Assembly (NCBI RefSeq): GCF_000024845.1
Contig: NC_013501.1
Location: 2,832,874-2,896,873, forward strand
Length of the DNA: 64,000 nt
Source: Rhodothermus marinus DSM 4252
GTDB lineage: Bacteria; Bacteroidota; Rhodothermia; Rhodothermales; Rhodothermaceae
Direction: 5' to 3'
The translations under genes were made by a program, and so were the position numbers. Shown here piece after piece: positions 29,831 to 39,425 of this stretch. Numbering within the stretch: position 1 is the first letter of the stretch; every line of letters starts with the position of its first letter. The notes beneath the pieces were generated by a model, which saw only the letters and a list, made by a program, of their open reading frames with translations, searched no databases and was not told the DNA's origin.

Positions 29831-31324
29831 ATGCGCACGCGAACGGGCCTGACACTGCTGGTCCTTTTGCTGTCCGCCGCGGCGGGGGTATCGGCCCAGC
29901 CGGTGCCCCCGCGCGGCACGCTGCTGGAGTGGGGGGCCGGCCTGCGCCGCTTGATCCTGGACCGCACGCATGGCTACGGCGGCCGCTACTACGAAGGCGG
30001 CCTCTTTCGCACCTTCACCCGTCAGATGGACTACGAGTACGAGCTGGACCTGCTCACCTACCGGTTCACGCTGTTCGACGATCCGATGTGGGTGCAGGCC
30101 TCGGGCGGCTACCGGGTCTACACCGGAAGCATCGACTACGGCGAGTTCGTTACGGAAAGCCAGATCAAACACGCCGTTCGCCTGGGCCGGCGGAGCACGT
30201 TCCATGTGCTCGGTGTGCAGGAGGAAAACCTGCGCGCCCGTCGCTTTTTCGTCGAAGTGGGCTATCGCTACCGGCTGGCCCCCGATCATCAGATCGGCGT
30301 GCGCCATACGCTGGGCATGGAAAAAGACGACCTGGACCTGTCGCTGCACTACACCTGGCGCTCGCTCGCCGAAGGCGGCGTGCATCTGGAACTGGGCCTG
30401 CTCGACTGGACCGGCAACTTCGTCTATCACCTGATCGCCAACAGCAACCGGAGCTTCGACACGCGTCAGCGCTACCTGCGGCGTCCGCTTTTCTGGGCCG
30501 TCGAAGCCACCACACCGTCCCGATGGCCGCTGCGGGCCGAAGTGACGGCCGGACTGCAGCGCCGCTCCCGCGCCCGGGTGGACGAAACCGTCGCCCGCAT
30601 TCCCGGCCACGCGGGCTACGTGACCGAACACCTGGCCTCCTTCTACAACAAAGAGGCCGTCCGCTACCTGGGCGTCCTGCTGGAATACGCCGGTTCGTTT
30701 TTCACCCTGGGCGCCACCTATCGGGGAAGTTACGGGGCCGTCACGCGCACGCCCGGCGCCGACAGTACGGGCTGCTGGGAGGCCGCCTCCGGACTGGGCC
30801 GCTGCTACGTCCCCTACCCCTACGATTTCCAGAGCCGTGAGTACACCAGCGCCTTCGGCCTGCACGGCGCGCTGCGCTGGCGTCGGCTGGAACTGCGCAC
30901 CGAGTGGATCCGCGCCATCAATGCGGATCGTCTGAGCGGCGCGGCGCTTCCTGAAGCTTACGTCATGCCGTACGACTTTCGCGAACGCCGCCTGACGGGC
31001 AAAACACGCCTGAGCTACCTGGCACCGACCGGCTTCTGGGGCGCGCTTGAGTTCAATCTGGAAGACCGCAACGTGCGAGGCCCCCGACAGGCCGGTACCA
31101 TCAATCTGCCCTTTCGTCGTAACTTCCCGGACCAGGTCGTTCCGTTCAACCGGCGGTTCACGCTGCTGCTGGGCTACCGGCGTCCCCGGCTGGAGCTGAC
31201 CGCCGGAGTCTCCTACGACCAGGACGGCGACCTCTACAGCGGCTGGGGCATCCCCAGCCAGTGGCGGAGTAAACCGGCCCGCTTCGACGGCGGCTTCTTC
31301 CGGCTTCAACTGACCTGGCCCTGA
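29831..31324 (+). CDS. Outer-membrane beta-barrel protein of unknown family in the copper island
   Basis: 497 residues. A signal peptide (MRTRTGLTLLVLLLSAAAGVSAQ) is followed by alternating amphipathic strands rich in Tyr, Arg, Trp and Glu, with a possible C-terminal strand (GGFFRLQLTWP). There is no plug or TonB box, so it is not a TonB receptor. Its position between cusA and a PepSY protein, 5 bp apart from the latter, suggests a link to copper handling, for example a porin-like passage or an assembly role. I do not recognise a named family. Confidence 0.75.
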   Translation: MRTRTGLTLLVLLLSAAAGVSAQPVPPRGTLLEWGAGLRRLILDRTHGYGGRYYEGGLFRTFTRQMDYEYELDLLTYRFTLFDDPMWVQASGGYRVYTGSIDYGEFVTESQIKHAVRLGRRSTFHVLGVQEENLRARRFFVEVGYRYRLAPDHQIGVRHTLGMEKDDLDLSLHYTWRSLAEGGVHLELGLLDWTGNFVYHLIANSNRSFDTRQRYLRRPLFWAVEATTPSRWPLRAEVTAGLQRRSRARVDETVARIPGHAGYVTEHLASFYNKEAVRYLGVLLEYAGSFFTLGATYRGSYGAVTRTPGADSTGCWEAASGLGRCYVPYPYDFQSREYTSAFGLHGALRWRRLELRTEWIRAINADRLSGAALPEAYVMPYDFRERRLTGKTRLSYLAPTGFWGALEFNLEDRNVRGPRQAGTINLPFRRNFPDQVVPFNRRFTLLLGYRRPRLELTAGVSYDQDGDLYSGWGIPSQWRSKPARFDGGFFRLQLTWP

Positions 31325-31329
31325 CCACC

Positions 31330-32103
31330 ATGCGTCTGCCCGTACGTACGATTCGCAAACTGCACCGCTACCTGGGATTGATCATCGGCATTCAGCTCCT
31401 GCTCTGGACAGGAAGCGGGTTGTTTTTCAGTCTGAACCCGATCGAAAAAGTCCGCGGCGAACACCTGATGGCCCCGCCGCCCGTGCTGGCTCCGGACGAC
31501 ACGCTGCTGGCCACCCCGACCCGGGCCCTGCAGGAACTCCGGCGTCGCTTTCCGGAAGCCGAAGTGCTGCAGGTCATGCTGCGCCCCTTGCTCGACCGGC
31601 CTGTCTACGAACTGATGTTCCGCCACGAAGGACGCCTCCGCTTTGCCCTGGCCGATGCCCGCACGGGCCGCCTGCGCCCCCCGATTACCGAGGCCGAAGC
31701 GGTGGCCATTGCACAGGCCGATTTCGTTCCCGAAGCGCCGATCGCTGCCGTCGAATACCTGACCGAGGCGCCGCCCGGCTCCGAATTTCGGGGAAGCCCG
31801 CTGCCCGTCTACCGCGTGGTCTTCGACCATCCCACCGGCACCCGAATCTACGTGGCCGCCGAAAACGGACGGGTCACGGCCCGACGCAACGACACCTGGC
31901 GCTGGTTCGACTTCTTCTGGATGTTCCACATCATGGACTACCGCACCCGCGACAACTTCAACCACCTGCTGCTGCAGAGCTTCTCGCTGTTCGGGCTGCT
32001 GACCGTGCTCAGCGGCTTCGTGCTCTGGGCCGTCACCTCCCCGACGCTCCGCGGCCGCCGGAAACCTTTTCGGCGGGCAAAGGCCGCGTTTCGGCAAGCG
32101 TAG
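31330..32103 (+). CDS. PepSY-domain membrane protein
   Basis: 257 residues. A membrane helix near the N-terminus begins in RKLHRYLGLIIGIQLLLWTG, the conserved start of PepSY-associated proteins. Two periplasmic PepSY-like segments follow (one around EAEAVAIAQADFVPEAPIAA, one around YRVVFDHPTGTRIYVAAENG). A final helix follows at about 210-235 with HIMDYRTRD. PepSY membrane proteins often accompany copper and iron systems, where redox or protease-inhibitor roles have been suggested. The 3' end overlaps the convergent MFS gene by 71 bp. Confidence 0.82.
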   Translation: MRLPVRTIRKLHRYLGLIIGIQLLLWTGSGLFFSLNPIEKVRGEHLMAPPPVLAPDDTLLATPTRALQELRRRFPEAEVLQVMLRPLLDRPVYELMFRHEGRLRFALADARTGRLRPPITEAEAVAIAQADFVPEAPIAAVEYLTEAPPGSEFRGSPLPVYRVVFDHPTGTRIYVAAENGRVTARRNDTWRWFDFFWMFHIMDYRTRDNFNHLLLQSFSLFGLLTVLSGFVLWAVTSPTLRGRRKPFRRAKAAFRQA

Positions 32104-33307
32104 TGGCGGCCACTCCGCCGGAAAGGAGCGTCAGGGCGGCGATGGCACCGATGGCCCAGGGGATGCTCAGCGCGTCGGCCAACACCCCGGCCAGCAAAGC
32201 GCCGACCACATAGCCGCCGTCCCGCCAGAGGCGGTAGACACCTACGGCCGTCGAGCGCCAGGCGGGGTGCGCCACGTCGCCGATGACGGCCAGCAGCGTC
32301 GGATACACCATGGCCGTACCGATGCCCAGCCCGACCATGGCCGCCGCCTGCCAGGCAAACGCATCGGAAAAGAGCATGGCGCCGATGCTCACGCCCTGCA
32401 GCAGCATCCCGCCCACGATGAGCGGCCGCCGGCCGATGCGGTCCGAGAGCGCTCCGGTCACGAGTTGCCCCAGCCCCCAGACGGCCGGATAGAGCGCCGC
32501 CAGCCAGCCAATCTGCGTCAGTCCGTAGCCCAGCGCGGCAAAGAAGAGCGGAAACAGCCCCCAGGCCATGCCGTCGTTCAGATTGTTGACCAGGCCCGCC
32601 TGGCACACGGCAAACAGGCGCCGATCGCGCCAGGAGGTGCGCACGAATACTTCTCTGAAAGACGGCACCGGCGCCGAAGCGTCGAAGTGCTGCCGGGCCT
32701 CCAGGTCGGCGTGGTGCTGCGTCTCCCGCACGAAAAGCGCTGAGAGCAGCAGTCCCACTCCCGAGAACACCACACCCAGGTAGAACGGCTGCGGACGCAA
32801 TCCATAGGTCGCCGCCACGTAGCCCGTGGCCAGCGCCGCCAGCGACACGGCCAGATAGCCGGCCGCCTCGTTGAGCCCCATCGCCAGTCCGCGCTGCCGG
32901 GGACCGACCAGGTCGATCTTCATGATGACCGTCATCGACCAGGCCAGCCCCTGATTCACTCCGAGCAGCACGTTCGCCGCCACCACCCAGGCCCACGACG
33001 GCGCCCACATCAGCAGCCAGGGCACCGGCAACCCTGCCAGCCATCCGGCCAGCAGTACCCGGCGACGGCCGATCCGGTCGCCCAGTCGCCCTGCCAGCAA
33101 ATTGGCCAGCGCCTTGGTCAGCCCGAAGCTCGCCACGAACGACAGCGTCGCCACCCGCGAGGCCACCCCGAACTCCTGCTCGGCCAGCAGCGGCAAAATG
33201 GCCCGTTCCATCCCCACCATCGCCCCCACGAAGGCGTTCACCACCACCAGCAGGGCGAACTGCTGCCAGTTGGCCCGCAACCCCAGACGTACCGATGCTG
33301 TCTCCAT
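32033..33307 (-). CDS. MFS transporter, probably for a thiamine precursor
   Basis: 424 residues with 12 hydrophobic helices. The characteristic loop motif is present in both halves (AGRLGDRIGRRRVLLAG; TGALSDRIGRRPLIVGG). An ATG at 33307 follows GGAG. It lies 16 bp behind tenA in the same direction and is probably co-transcribed with it. Because TenA salvages the pyrimidine part of thiamine, the transporter may import or export a pyrimidine or thiamine breakdown product. That role is inferred only from the gene pair. The gene runs 71 bp into the convergent PepSY gene. Confidence 0.82.
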   Translation of the reverse strand: METASVRLGLRANWQQFALLVVVNAFVGAMVGMERAILPLLAEQEFGVASRVATLSFVASFGLTKALANLLAGRLGDRIGRRRVLLAGWLAGLPVPWLLMWAPSWAWVVAANVLLGVNQGLAWSMTVIMKIDLVGPRQRGLAMGLNEAAGYLAVSLAALATGYVAATYGLRPQPFYLGVVFSGVGLLLSALFVRETQHHADLEARQHFDASAPVPSFREVFVRTSWRDRRLFAVCQAGLVNNLNDGMAWGLFPLFFAALGYGLTQIGWLAALYPAVWGLGQLVTGALSDRIGRRPLIVGGMLLQGVSIGAMLFSDAFAWQAAAMVGLGIGTAMVYPTLLAVIGDVAHPAWRSTAVGVYRLWRDGGYVVGALLAGVLADALSIPWAIGAIAALTLLSGGVAATTLAETRPLPAEKVSGGRGASGR

Positions 33308-33323
33308 GGGCAATGCTCCGGGG

Positions 33324-34034
33324 TCAGACCGGCCAGCGCTGCTGCTCCCAGGCCTGCTGCCAGAACATCCACTCGTAGCGCACGCTGGTGCGGAACGCCT
33401 CTTTCGCGCGCGCTCGCGCTGCGTCGTCCGCCTCCCGCGCAAACCGCTCCAGACGCTCCAGCAGATTGTCCATGTACGTGTTGAATTCCGGGTTGCTGTA
33501 CATCCGGAGCCAGTCGGCATACGGGTGCGTGTCGGGGATCGTGCCCAGTTCACGCGCCAGATGCTGCCCCAGCTCGACGTACAGCCAGGGGCACGGTGTG
33601 ATGGCCGCCACCGCCTCGACCAGCGTGCCGCGCACGGCCGTCGCGATCATGTGGTCCTGATAGGCCCGGTTGTTCGGGGTCAGTTCGATCCGCGCTACAT
33701 CCTCCAGCGTGTAGCCCAGCTTCTTTCCGTAGCCGGCATGCAGCTCGCGCTCGACGACCAGCGCCAGCCGGGCCGCGTCGATGAACCACAGCTTGTCGTC
33801 AGGCCGCACGCACCGCGTGGCGATCAGACTGCAGGCATCGGCGAAAGCTTCCAGATAACGGGCATCCTGCATCTGGTAGAAGCGGAATCGTTCGGCGTCG
33901 AGCGTGCCTTCGGCCAGTGCCCGCACAAAGGGATGCTGAAACGAAGCGCCCCAAGCGTCCGAGGCAGCCTCCAGGCATGCCTGCGCAAACGGCGGAACCG
34001 TAAAAGGCCGCGTTGCTGCCGGTGCTTCCTGCAT
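33324..34034 (-). CDS. tenA: TenA-family aminopyrimidine aminohydrolase (thiaminase II)
   Basis: 236 residues from the ATG that has GGAGGG four bases upstream (an ATG 12 bp earlier contains that ribosome site and is rejected). It is an all-helical TenA protein. The catalytic Cys lies in AAITPCPWLYVELG, the pyrimidine-binding Asp in FYQMQDARYLEAF and the family Glu in RYEWMFWQQAW, so all usual active-site residues are present. It hydrolyses formylaminopyrimidine-type thiamine breakdown products to HMP for salvage. I searched the upstream region by eye for a TPP riboswitch and saw none. Confidence 0.88.
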   Translation of the reverse strand: MQEAPAATRPFTVPPFAQACLEAASDAWGASFQHPFVRALAEGTLDAERFRFYQMQDARYLEAFADACSLIATRCVRPDDKLWFIDAARLALVVERELHAGYGKKLGYTLEDVARIELTPNNRAYQDHMIATAVRGTLVEAVAAITPCPWLYVELGQHLARELGTIPDTHPYADWLRMYSNPEFNTYMDNLLERLERFAREADDAARARAKEAFRTSVRYEWMFWQQAWEQQRWPV

Positions 34035-34146
34035 AGGACCCTCCATAGATTAGGTGGCCAGAAGATAAGCTCCTGTGAGAAATTACTCGCCACCCCACTC
34101 CACGATCCCTTCTTGCAACTTGACATTTTTTTCCTGGATCTATATT

Positions 34147-34170
34147 TTATATCATGATGTGATGATATAA
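34147..34170 (+). promoter_or_regulatory. Inverted-repeat operator/promoter region of the ArsR-family regulator
   Basis: Perfect 9-bp inverted repeat TTATATCAT-GATGTG-ATGATATAA, 16 bp before the regulator start codon. A TTGACA box lies upstream at 34120-34125, with AT-rich -10 candidates (TATTTT 17 bp further on, or TATAAT at 34166-34171 inside the repeat). The placement fits repression by the ArsR-family protein encoded next. It may also affect divergent tenA. Confidence 0.65.
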
Positions 34171-34186
34171 TAATTCAAAAAGGCGA

Positions 34187-34519
34187 ATGCTTACCATCAC
34201 CGACACGGGTCTCGAGCTGAAGGCCAAGCTGTTTCGAGGACTGGCTGATACGTCCCGGATGGCCTTGCTAGAAGCGTTGCGTGAAAAGCCGCAGACGGTT
34301 ACTGCCCTGGTGGAGGCGACCGGGCTGAGCCAGCCGAACGTCTCCAACCACCTGCGCTGTCTGCTTGACTGCGGCCTGGTGCAACGAAGCCGCCGGGGGC
34401 GCTTCGTGGTCTACCGGCTCAGCGACGAGCGCATCGCCGAGCTGCTGCAGCTGGCCGAACAGGTGCTGGCCGACGTAGCCCGAGGCGTTTATCACTGCAC
34501 ACGCTACAACGTGCCATGA
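34187..34519 (+). CDS. ArsR/SmtB-family metal sensor, CmtR-like
   Basis: 110 residues. The winged helix includes TALVEATGLSQPNVSNHLRC. Cys58 and Cys62 (HLRCLLDCGLV) lie in the DNA-recognition helix, and Cys104 near the C-terminus (YHCTRY). The three-cysteine pattern and numbering closely match Mycobacterium CmtR (Cys57, Cys61, Cys102), which senses Cd(II) and Pb(II). It is not the alpha-3 CxC pattern of ArsR/CadC. It is encoded immediately before a P1B ATPase, the same arrangement as cmtR-cmtA, and so should derepress that pump on cadmium or lead. The stop codon lies within the first unit of an 18-bp tandem repeat. Confidence 0.85.
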   Translation: MLTITDTGLELKAKLFRGLADTSRMALLEALREKPQTVTALVEATGLSQPNVSNHLRCLLDCGLVQRSRRGRFVVYRLSDERIAELLQLAEQVLADVARGVYHCTRYNVP

Positions 34520-34539
34520 AACTACAACGTGCCATGAAA
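34504..34539 (+). repeat. 18-bp perfect tandem duplication across the regulator stop/ATPase start
   Basis: The unit CTACAACGTGCCATGAAA occurs twice back to back (34504-34521 and 34522-34539). Each copy contains a CATGA, so the first supplies the regulator stop and an ATG, the second a repeated ATG for the ATPase. It is probably a recent replication slippage. Confidence 0.95.
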
Positions 34540-36603
34540 ACCGTCGAGCTTTCCGTCGAAGGGATGGATTGCGCCAGCTGTGCCCGCCACGTGGCGCAGG
34601 CGCTTGAATCGGTGCCGGGCGTCTGCCGCGTCGAGGTGCTGCTGGCGGCGCAAAAAGCCGTGCTGGAAGTAGACCCCACCCATCCCCCGGCACCTGAGGC
34701 ACTGCGCCGGGCAGTTGAAGCCGCCGGCTACCGGGTGAGTCAGCCCGAAGCATCGCCTGCAGCAACCTCGCATAGCCGGCGCATTGCAGCACTGCTGGCC
34801 CTGGTGTTCGGGACCGTACTGACGGTGGTGGTTCTAGGCGAATGGCTGGGACTCTTTGAGGAGCTCACCGCCCGCGTACCCTTGCCTGTCGGGATTGCGC
34901 TGGTTGTCTTGATGGGCTATCCGGTGTTCCGTCAGGTGGTGCAGGCGTTGCTTCAGGGGCGCATTCTGGCCTACACGCTCATGAGCGTAGGGGCACTGGC
35001 TGCGCTACTTATTGGCGAATGGCCCACAGCTGCCGTCGTAGTCTTCTTCATGCGGGTCGGCGACTACGTAGAGCGCTTCACGACGGAACAGGCCCGGCGG
35101 GCGCTGAAAGGGTTAAGCCAGCTAATGCCTCGTAGGGCGCGGGTGGAGCGCCAGGGAGAGCTGGTCGAGGTAGCGGCCGAGGCCGTTCAGCCAGGCGAGG
35201 TGGTACTGGTGCGTCCCGGCGAGCGCGTGCCCGTTGATGGCGAGGTGCTAGAAGGCACCGCCACCCTCGACACGTCGGCGCTCACCGGCGAATCCATGCC
35301 CGTCGAAGCAGGACCAGGCGATGCCGTGCTGGCTGCCTCCCTGGTGCGACAGGGCTACCTTCGCCTGAAAGCTACGCATACCGGAGCCGCCACCACATTC
35401 GGGCGCATCCTGCACCTGGTCGAGACGGCCGAGGCCAACCGGAGCAATACCGAACGCCTGGCCGACCGCTTTTCTACCTACTATCTGCCGGTCGTAGCTG
35501 CTGTAGCCCTGGGCACCTACCTGCTGCGCGGCGATGTGATGGCCACCGTAGCGGTCCTCGTCGTGGCCTGCAGCTGTGCGTTTGCCCTGGCTACGCCTGT
35601 GGCTGTGCTGGCTGCTATTGGGGCGGCCGCCCGCCAGGGGGTTGTGATCAAAGGCGGTCGCTACCTGGAAGCGCTGGCCCGCGCCGACGTAGTCCTAATC
35701 GACAAAACCGGCACGCTCACGCTCGGCCGCCCTCGCCTGACCGATCTGGTGCCGCTCAACGGGCAGTCAGCCGACGAACTGCTGGCGCTGGCCGCTGCTG
35801 CCGAGTATGCTTCAGAACATCCCCTGGCCGAAGCCATCCGGGAAGCGGCCCGTACCCGAGGCCTACCCCTGCACCGCCCCGAGGAAGCCCGTCCGCTGCC
35901 AGGCATCGGCATCGAAGCCCGTGTTGATGGGCACCGCGTACGTCTGCAGCGCCTGTCCGACACGGAGGCGTTTCCGGAAGCCGCGGTGCTGGCTGCCGAA
36001 GGCAAAACACTTATTCTGATGGAGGTGGATGGCCGTCCAGCCGCCCTGTTGGGAGCGGCCGACACCGAGCGACCTGGCCTGCGCGAGGCGCTGGATGTGT
36101 TGCGACAGATGGGGCTGCACCATCTGGAGCTGCTCACCGGCGATCATCCTCGGGCGGCTGAGCCGCTGGCACGCCGGCTGGGGCTTCGGTGCCGGGCCGG
36201 CCTGCTCCCGGACGACAAAATTCGCATTGTCCGCGAATATCAACGCCAAGGACACACGGTAGTAATGATCGGCGACGGCATCAATGATGCGCCGGCCCTC
36301 ATGCAGGCCGACGTAGGTATCGCCATGGGTTCCGGTACCGATGTGGCGCTCGACACGGCTGCCGTGGTGCTGCTGCGCAACGACTGGCACCAGCTCCCTG
36401 CACTGTTTCGTCTGGCCTTTCGCACGCGTCGTACCATTGCCGTAAATCTTGGCTTTACGGCCCTGTACAACCTGATAGGCCTCACCCTGGCCGCCCTGGG
36501 CTACCTACCTCCTGTACTGGCCGCCGCTGCCCAATCGCTCCCTGATCTGGGCATTCTGGGCAATTCCGCCCGGCTGCTCCGTGCCCGTCTGTCGGCTTCC
36601 TGA
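34534..36603 (+). CDS. P1B-type heavy-metal ATPase with CSC membrane motif (probable Cd/Pb exporter)
   Basis: 689 residues from ATG 34534; an upstream ATG (34516) created by the tandem duplication would add six residues. The HMA domain has GMDCASC. The membrane metal motif is Cys-Ser-Cys (VACSCAFALATP, residues about 346-348) in place of the usual Cys-Pro-Cys. Asp390 of DKTGTLTLG is the phosphorylation site, and [20 protein letters not shown] is present. The eight-helix P1B pattern is otherwise normal. The CmtR-like regulator directly upstream suggests cadmium or lead export. Codon choice is slightly less GC-extreme than in copA (more CTA, GTA and CCT), hinting at separate ancestry. Confidence 0.87.
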   Translation: MKTVELSVEGMDCASCARHVAQALESVPGVCRVEVLLAAQKAVLEVDPTHPPAPEALRRAVEAAGYRVSQPEASPAATSHSRRIAALLALVFGTVLTVVVLGEWLGLFEELTARVPLPVGIALVVLMGYPVFRQVVQALLQGRILAYTLMSVGALAALLIGEWPTAAVVVFFMRVGDYVERFTTEQARRALKGLSQLMPRRARVERQGELVEVAAEAVQPGEVVLVRPGERVPVDGEVLEGTATLDTSALTGESMPVEAGPGDAVLAASLVRQGYLRLKATHTGAATTFGRILHLVETAEANRSNTERLADRFSTYYLPVVAAVALGTYLLRGDVMATVAVLVVACSCAFALATPVAVLAAIGAAARQGVVIKGGRYLEALARADVVLIDKTGTLTLGRPRLTDLVPLNGQSADELLALAAAAEYASEHPLAEAIREAARTRGLPLHRPEEARPLPGIGIEARVDGHRVRLQRLSDTEAFPEAAVLAAEGKTLILMEVDGRPAALLGAADTERPGLREALDVLRQMGLHHLELLTGDHPRAAEPLARRLGLRCRAGLLPDDKIRIVREYQRQGHTVVMIGDGINDAPALMQADVGIAMGSGTDVALDTAAVVLLRNDWHQLPALFRLAFRTRRTIAVNLGFTALYNLIGLTLAALGYLPPVLAAAAQSLPDLGILGNSARLLRARLSAS

Positions 36604-36723
36604 CCGATCGGCTGCCATCCTGTCACCCGTCGGTCGGCCGGTATGTTTTTCGTAAAAGTCCGGCATGCGCACATTTACTGGCAACGTGTCAGGGAGCGCG
36701 AACCAATCAACCACGGGAAAGCA

Positions 36724-39366
36724 ATGAACCTGCAGAAATTCACGGTCAAAGCGCAGGAGGCGGTACAGCGTGCGCTGGAGATTGCAGCGCAGAAGAACCA
36801 TCAGGCGATCGAGCCGCCGCACCTGCTCAAGGCGTTGCTGAGCGAGCCGCAGGGCACGGCGGTATCCATCCTGAAGCGGCTGGGTGCCAGCCTGGAACTG
36901 CTCAACACGAAGGCGGACCAGGCGCTGGCGAAGCTGCCCGTCGTGCACGGCGCCTCCGTCTCGGGTCAGTACGTGGGGAACGAACTGAAGAAAGTGTTCG
37001 ATCGCGCGCTGGCCGAAGCGTCGTTGTTGAAGGATGAATACGTCTCAACCGAGCATCTGCTTATTGCTCTGGCCGAAAGCCAGACGGACGTCGGGCAGGC
37101 GCTGCGGGAGCAGGGCGTCACGAAGGAGAAGATCCTGAATGTGCTCAAGGACGTGCGCGGCGCGCAGCGTGTCACCGACCCGCACGCGGAGGAGCGCTAC
37201 GAGGCGTTGCAGCGCTACGGCCGCGACCTGACGGAGCTGGCCCGCAAGGGCAAGCTGGACCCCGTCATCGGCCGTGACGAAGAGATCCGGCGCGTGCTCC
37301 AGATCCTCTCGCGCCGGATGAAGAACAACCCAGTGCTGGTCGGTGAGGCCGGCGTCGGTAAGACGGCCATCGTCGAAGGGCTGGCGCTGCGCATCGTGCA
37401 GGGCGACGTGCCCGAAAGCCTCAAGGACCGGCGCATCGTGGCGCTCGACATGGGTGCCCTGCTGGCCGGTGCCAAGTATCGGGGTGAATTCGAGGAGCGG
37501 CTGAAGGCGGTCGTCCGCGAGGCGGCGGCCTCCGAAGGCCAGGTGATCCTGTTCATCGACGAGCTGCACACGGTGGTGGGTGCCGGTGCCGCCGAGGGGG
37601 CCGTCGATGCCGCCAACATCCTGAAGCCGGCGCTGGCGCGGGGTGAGATCCGCGTGATCGGCGCCACGACGCTCGACGAGTACCGGAAATACATCGAAAA
37701 GGACAAGGCGCTGGAGCGGCGCTTCCAGCCCGTGCTCGTCGAGGAACCGTCGGTGGAAGACACGATCTCGATCCTGCGCGGCATCAAGGATCGCTACGAG
37801 GTGCACCACGGCGTGCGCATCACCGACGGCGCGCTGATCGCCGCCGCCGAACTCTCGCACCGCTACATCACCGACCGGCATCTGCCGGACAAGGCCATCG
37901 ACCTGATCGACGAGGCGGCCGCCCGGCTGCGGATCGAGATCGACTCGATGCCCGAAGAGCTGGACCAGCTCGAGCGGCAGATCCGCCAGCTCGAAATCGA
38001 ACGGGAGGCCGTCAAGCGCGACAACGATCAGGAGAAGCTCAAGGCGATCAACGAGCAGCTCGCCAACCTCGAAGAGCAGCGGCGGGCGCTCCGGGCGCGC
38101 TGGCAGCAGGAAAAAGAGCTGATCCAGCGCATTCGGAGCATCAAGGAAGAAATCGAACAGCTCCGGATCGAATCGGAGCAACTGGAGCGGCAGGGTGAGT
38201 ACGGCCGCGTGGCCGAGATCCGCTATGGCCGCATTCCGGAGCTGGAGAAGCAGCTCAAGGAGGCGCAGCAGCAACTGGAAGAGGTCCAGAAAGACGGCGC
38301 CCTCCTGAAGGAGGAGGTGACGGCCGAGGATATTGCGGAGATCGTCGCGCGCTGGACGGGCATCCCCGTCGCCAAGCTGCTCGAAAGCGAGCGCGAAAAG
38401 CTGCTGCGGCTCGAAGAGGAGCTGTCCAAGCGGGTGGTCGGACAGCCCGAGGCCATCTCGGCCGTGGCGAACGCCGTGCGGCGCGGCCGCGCCGGGCTCC
38501 AGGAGCCGAACCGGCCCATCGGGTCGTTCATCTTCCTGGGCTCGACTGGTGTCGGTAAGACCGAGCTGGCCAAGGCGCTGGCCGAGGCGCTCTTTAACGA
38601 CGAAAACGCCATGATCCGGATCGACATGAGCGAATACCAGGAGCGCCACTCGGTCAGCCGGCTCATCGGTGCCCCGCCGGGCTACGTGGGCTACGAGGAA
38701 GGCGGCCAGCTCACCGAAGCCGTCCGGCGTCGGCCCTACTCGGTCATCCTGCTCGACGAGATCGAGAAGGCGCATCCGGAGGTCTTTAACATCCTGCTCC
38801 AGGTGCTCGACGACGGTCGACTCACCGACAACAAGGGCCGCACGGCCGACTTCCGCAACACGATCATCATCATGACGAGCAACCTGGGCTCCGAGCTCAT
38901 CCGCGAGCGCATCGACGCCTTCGGGGGCGAAGTGCCGCCCGAGGTCTATGAGCGGATGCGCGAGGAGATCCTGCAGCTGCTGCGGCAGCGGCTGCGGCCC
39001 GAATTCCTCAACCGGATCGACGAGATCATCGTCTTCCGGCCGCTGGGCCACGAAGAGATCCGGAAGATCGTCGAGATCCAGTTTGCCCGGATCCAGCAGC
39101 TGGCGGCCCGCAGCCACAAGCTCAAGCTGGAGCTGACCGACGCGGCGAAAGACTGGCTGGCCGGGCGCGGCTTCGATCCGGTCTTCGGCGCGCGGCCGCT
39201 CAAGCGGGTCATGCAGCGCGAAATCACGAACAAACTGGCCGAAGAAATCCTGGCCGGGTTCTTCACCGACGGCGATACGATCCGGATCGACGTGGCGCCG
39301 GACGGATCGGGCCTGATCTTCGAGAAGATCGCCCAGGTCGAGGCCGAGCCGGCCGGCACGGCCTGA
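36724..39366 (+). CDS. clpB: ATP-dependent disaggregase ClpB
   Basis: 880 residues from [20 protein letters not shown]. An N-terminal double Clp repeat domain (1-150) is followed by the first AAA+ module with Walker A GEAGVGKT at about 207. A long coiled-coil middle domain comes next (about 410-530, Glu/Gln/Arg-rich), then the second AAA+ module with GSTGVGKT at about 606 and Walker [17 protein letters not shown]. The middle domain identifies ClpB rather than ClpA/C. It works with DnaK to rescue aggregated proteins, important in a thermophile. An in-frame ATG at 36643 lacks a conserved N-terminus and is rejected. No CIRCE element is seen in the 120 bp upstream. Confidence 0.96.
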   Translation: MNLQKFTVKAQEAVQRALEIAAQKNHQAIEPPHLLKALLSEPQGTAVSILKRLGASLELLNTKADQALAKLPVVHGASVSGQYVGNELKKVFDRALAEASLLKDEYVSTEHLLIALAESQTDVGQALREQGVTKEKILNVLKDVRGAQRVTDPHAEERYEALQRYGRDLTELARKGKLDPVIGRDEEIRRVLQILSRRMKNNPVLVGEAGVGKTAIVEGLALRIVQGDVPESLKDRRIVALDMGALLAGAKYRGEFEERLKAVVREAAASEGQVILFIDELHTVVGAGAAEGAVDAANILKPALARGEIRVIGATTLDEYRKYIEKDKALERRFQPVLVEEPSVEDTISILRGIKDRYEVHHGVRITDGALIAAAELSHRYITDRHLPDKAIDLIDEAAARLRIEIDSMPEELDQLERQIRQLEIEREAVKRDNDQEKLKAINEQLANLEEQRRALRARWQQEKELIQRIRSIKEEIEQLRIESEQLERQGEYGRVAEIRYGRIPELEKQLKEAQQQLEEVQKDGALLKEEVTAEDIAEIVARWTGIPVAKLLESEREKLLRLEEELSKRVVGQPEAISAVANAVRRGRAGLQEPNRPIGSFIFLGSTGVGKTELAKALAEALFNDENAMIRIDMSEYQERHSVSRLIGAPPGYVGYEEGGQLTEAVRRRPYSVILLDEIEKAHPEVFNILLQVLDDGRLTDNKGRTADFRNTIIIMTSNLGSELIRERIDAFGGEVPPEVYERMREEILQLLRQRLRPEFLNRIDEIIVFRPLGHEEIRKIVEIQFARIQQLAARSHKLKLELTDAAKDWLAGRGFDPVFGARPLKRVMQREITNKLAEEILAGFFTDGDTIRIDVAPDGSGLIFEKIAQVEAEPAGTA

Positions 39367-39395
39367 GCGCCGACGCCGGTGGCTCCGTCCTCCAG

Positions 39396-39425
39396 CCCGG
39401 ACCCACGACAGGGTCCGGGTTTTTT
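39396..39425 (+). terminator. Rho-independent terminator after clpB
   Basis: Perfect 9-bp stem CCCGGACCC/GGGTCCGGG with a 6-nt loop (ACGACA) followed by six T residues, 30 bp after the clpB stop. It is the most convincing intrinsic terminator in the window. Confidence 0.93.

Noticed and set aside
34035-34186. Possible TPP riboswitch upstream of tenA
   Set aside because: No thi-box sequence is present on the minus strand; only a ribosome site and AT-rich operator are seen.
36604-36723. CIRCE or other heat-shock operator before clpB
   Set aside because: No inverted TTAGCACTC-type repeat found.
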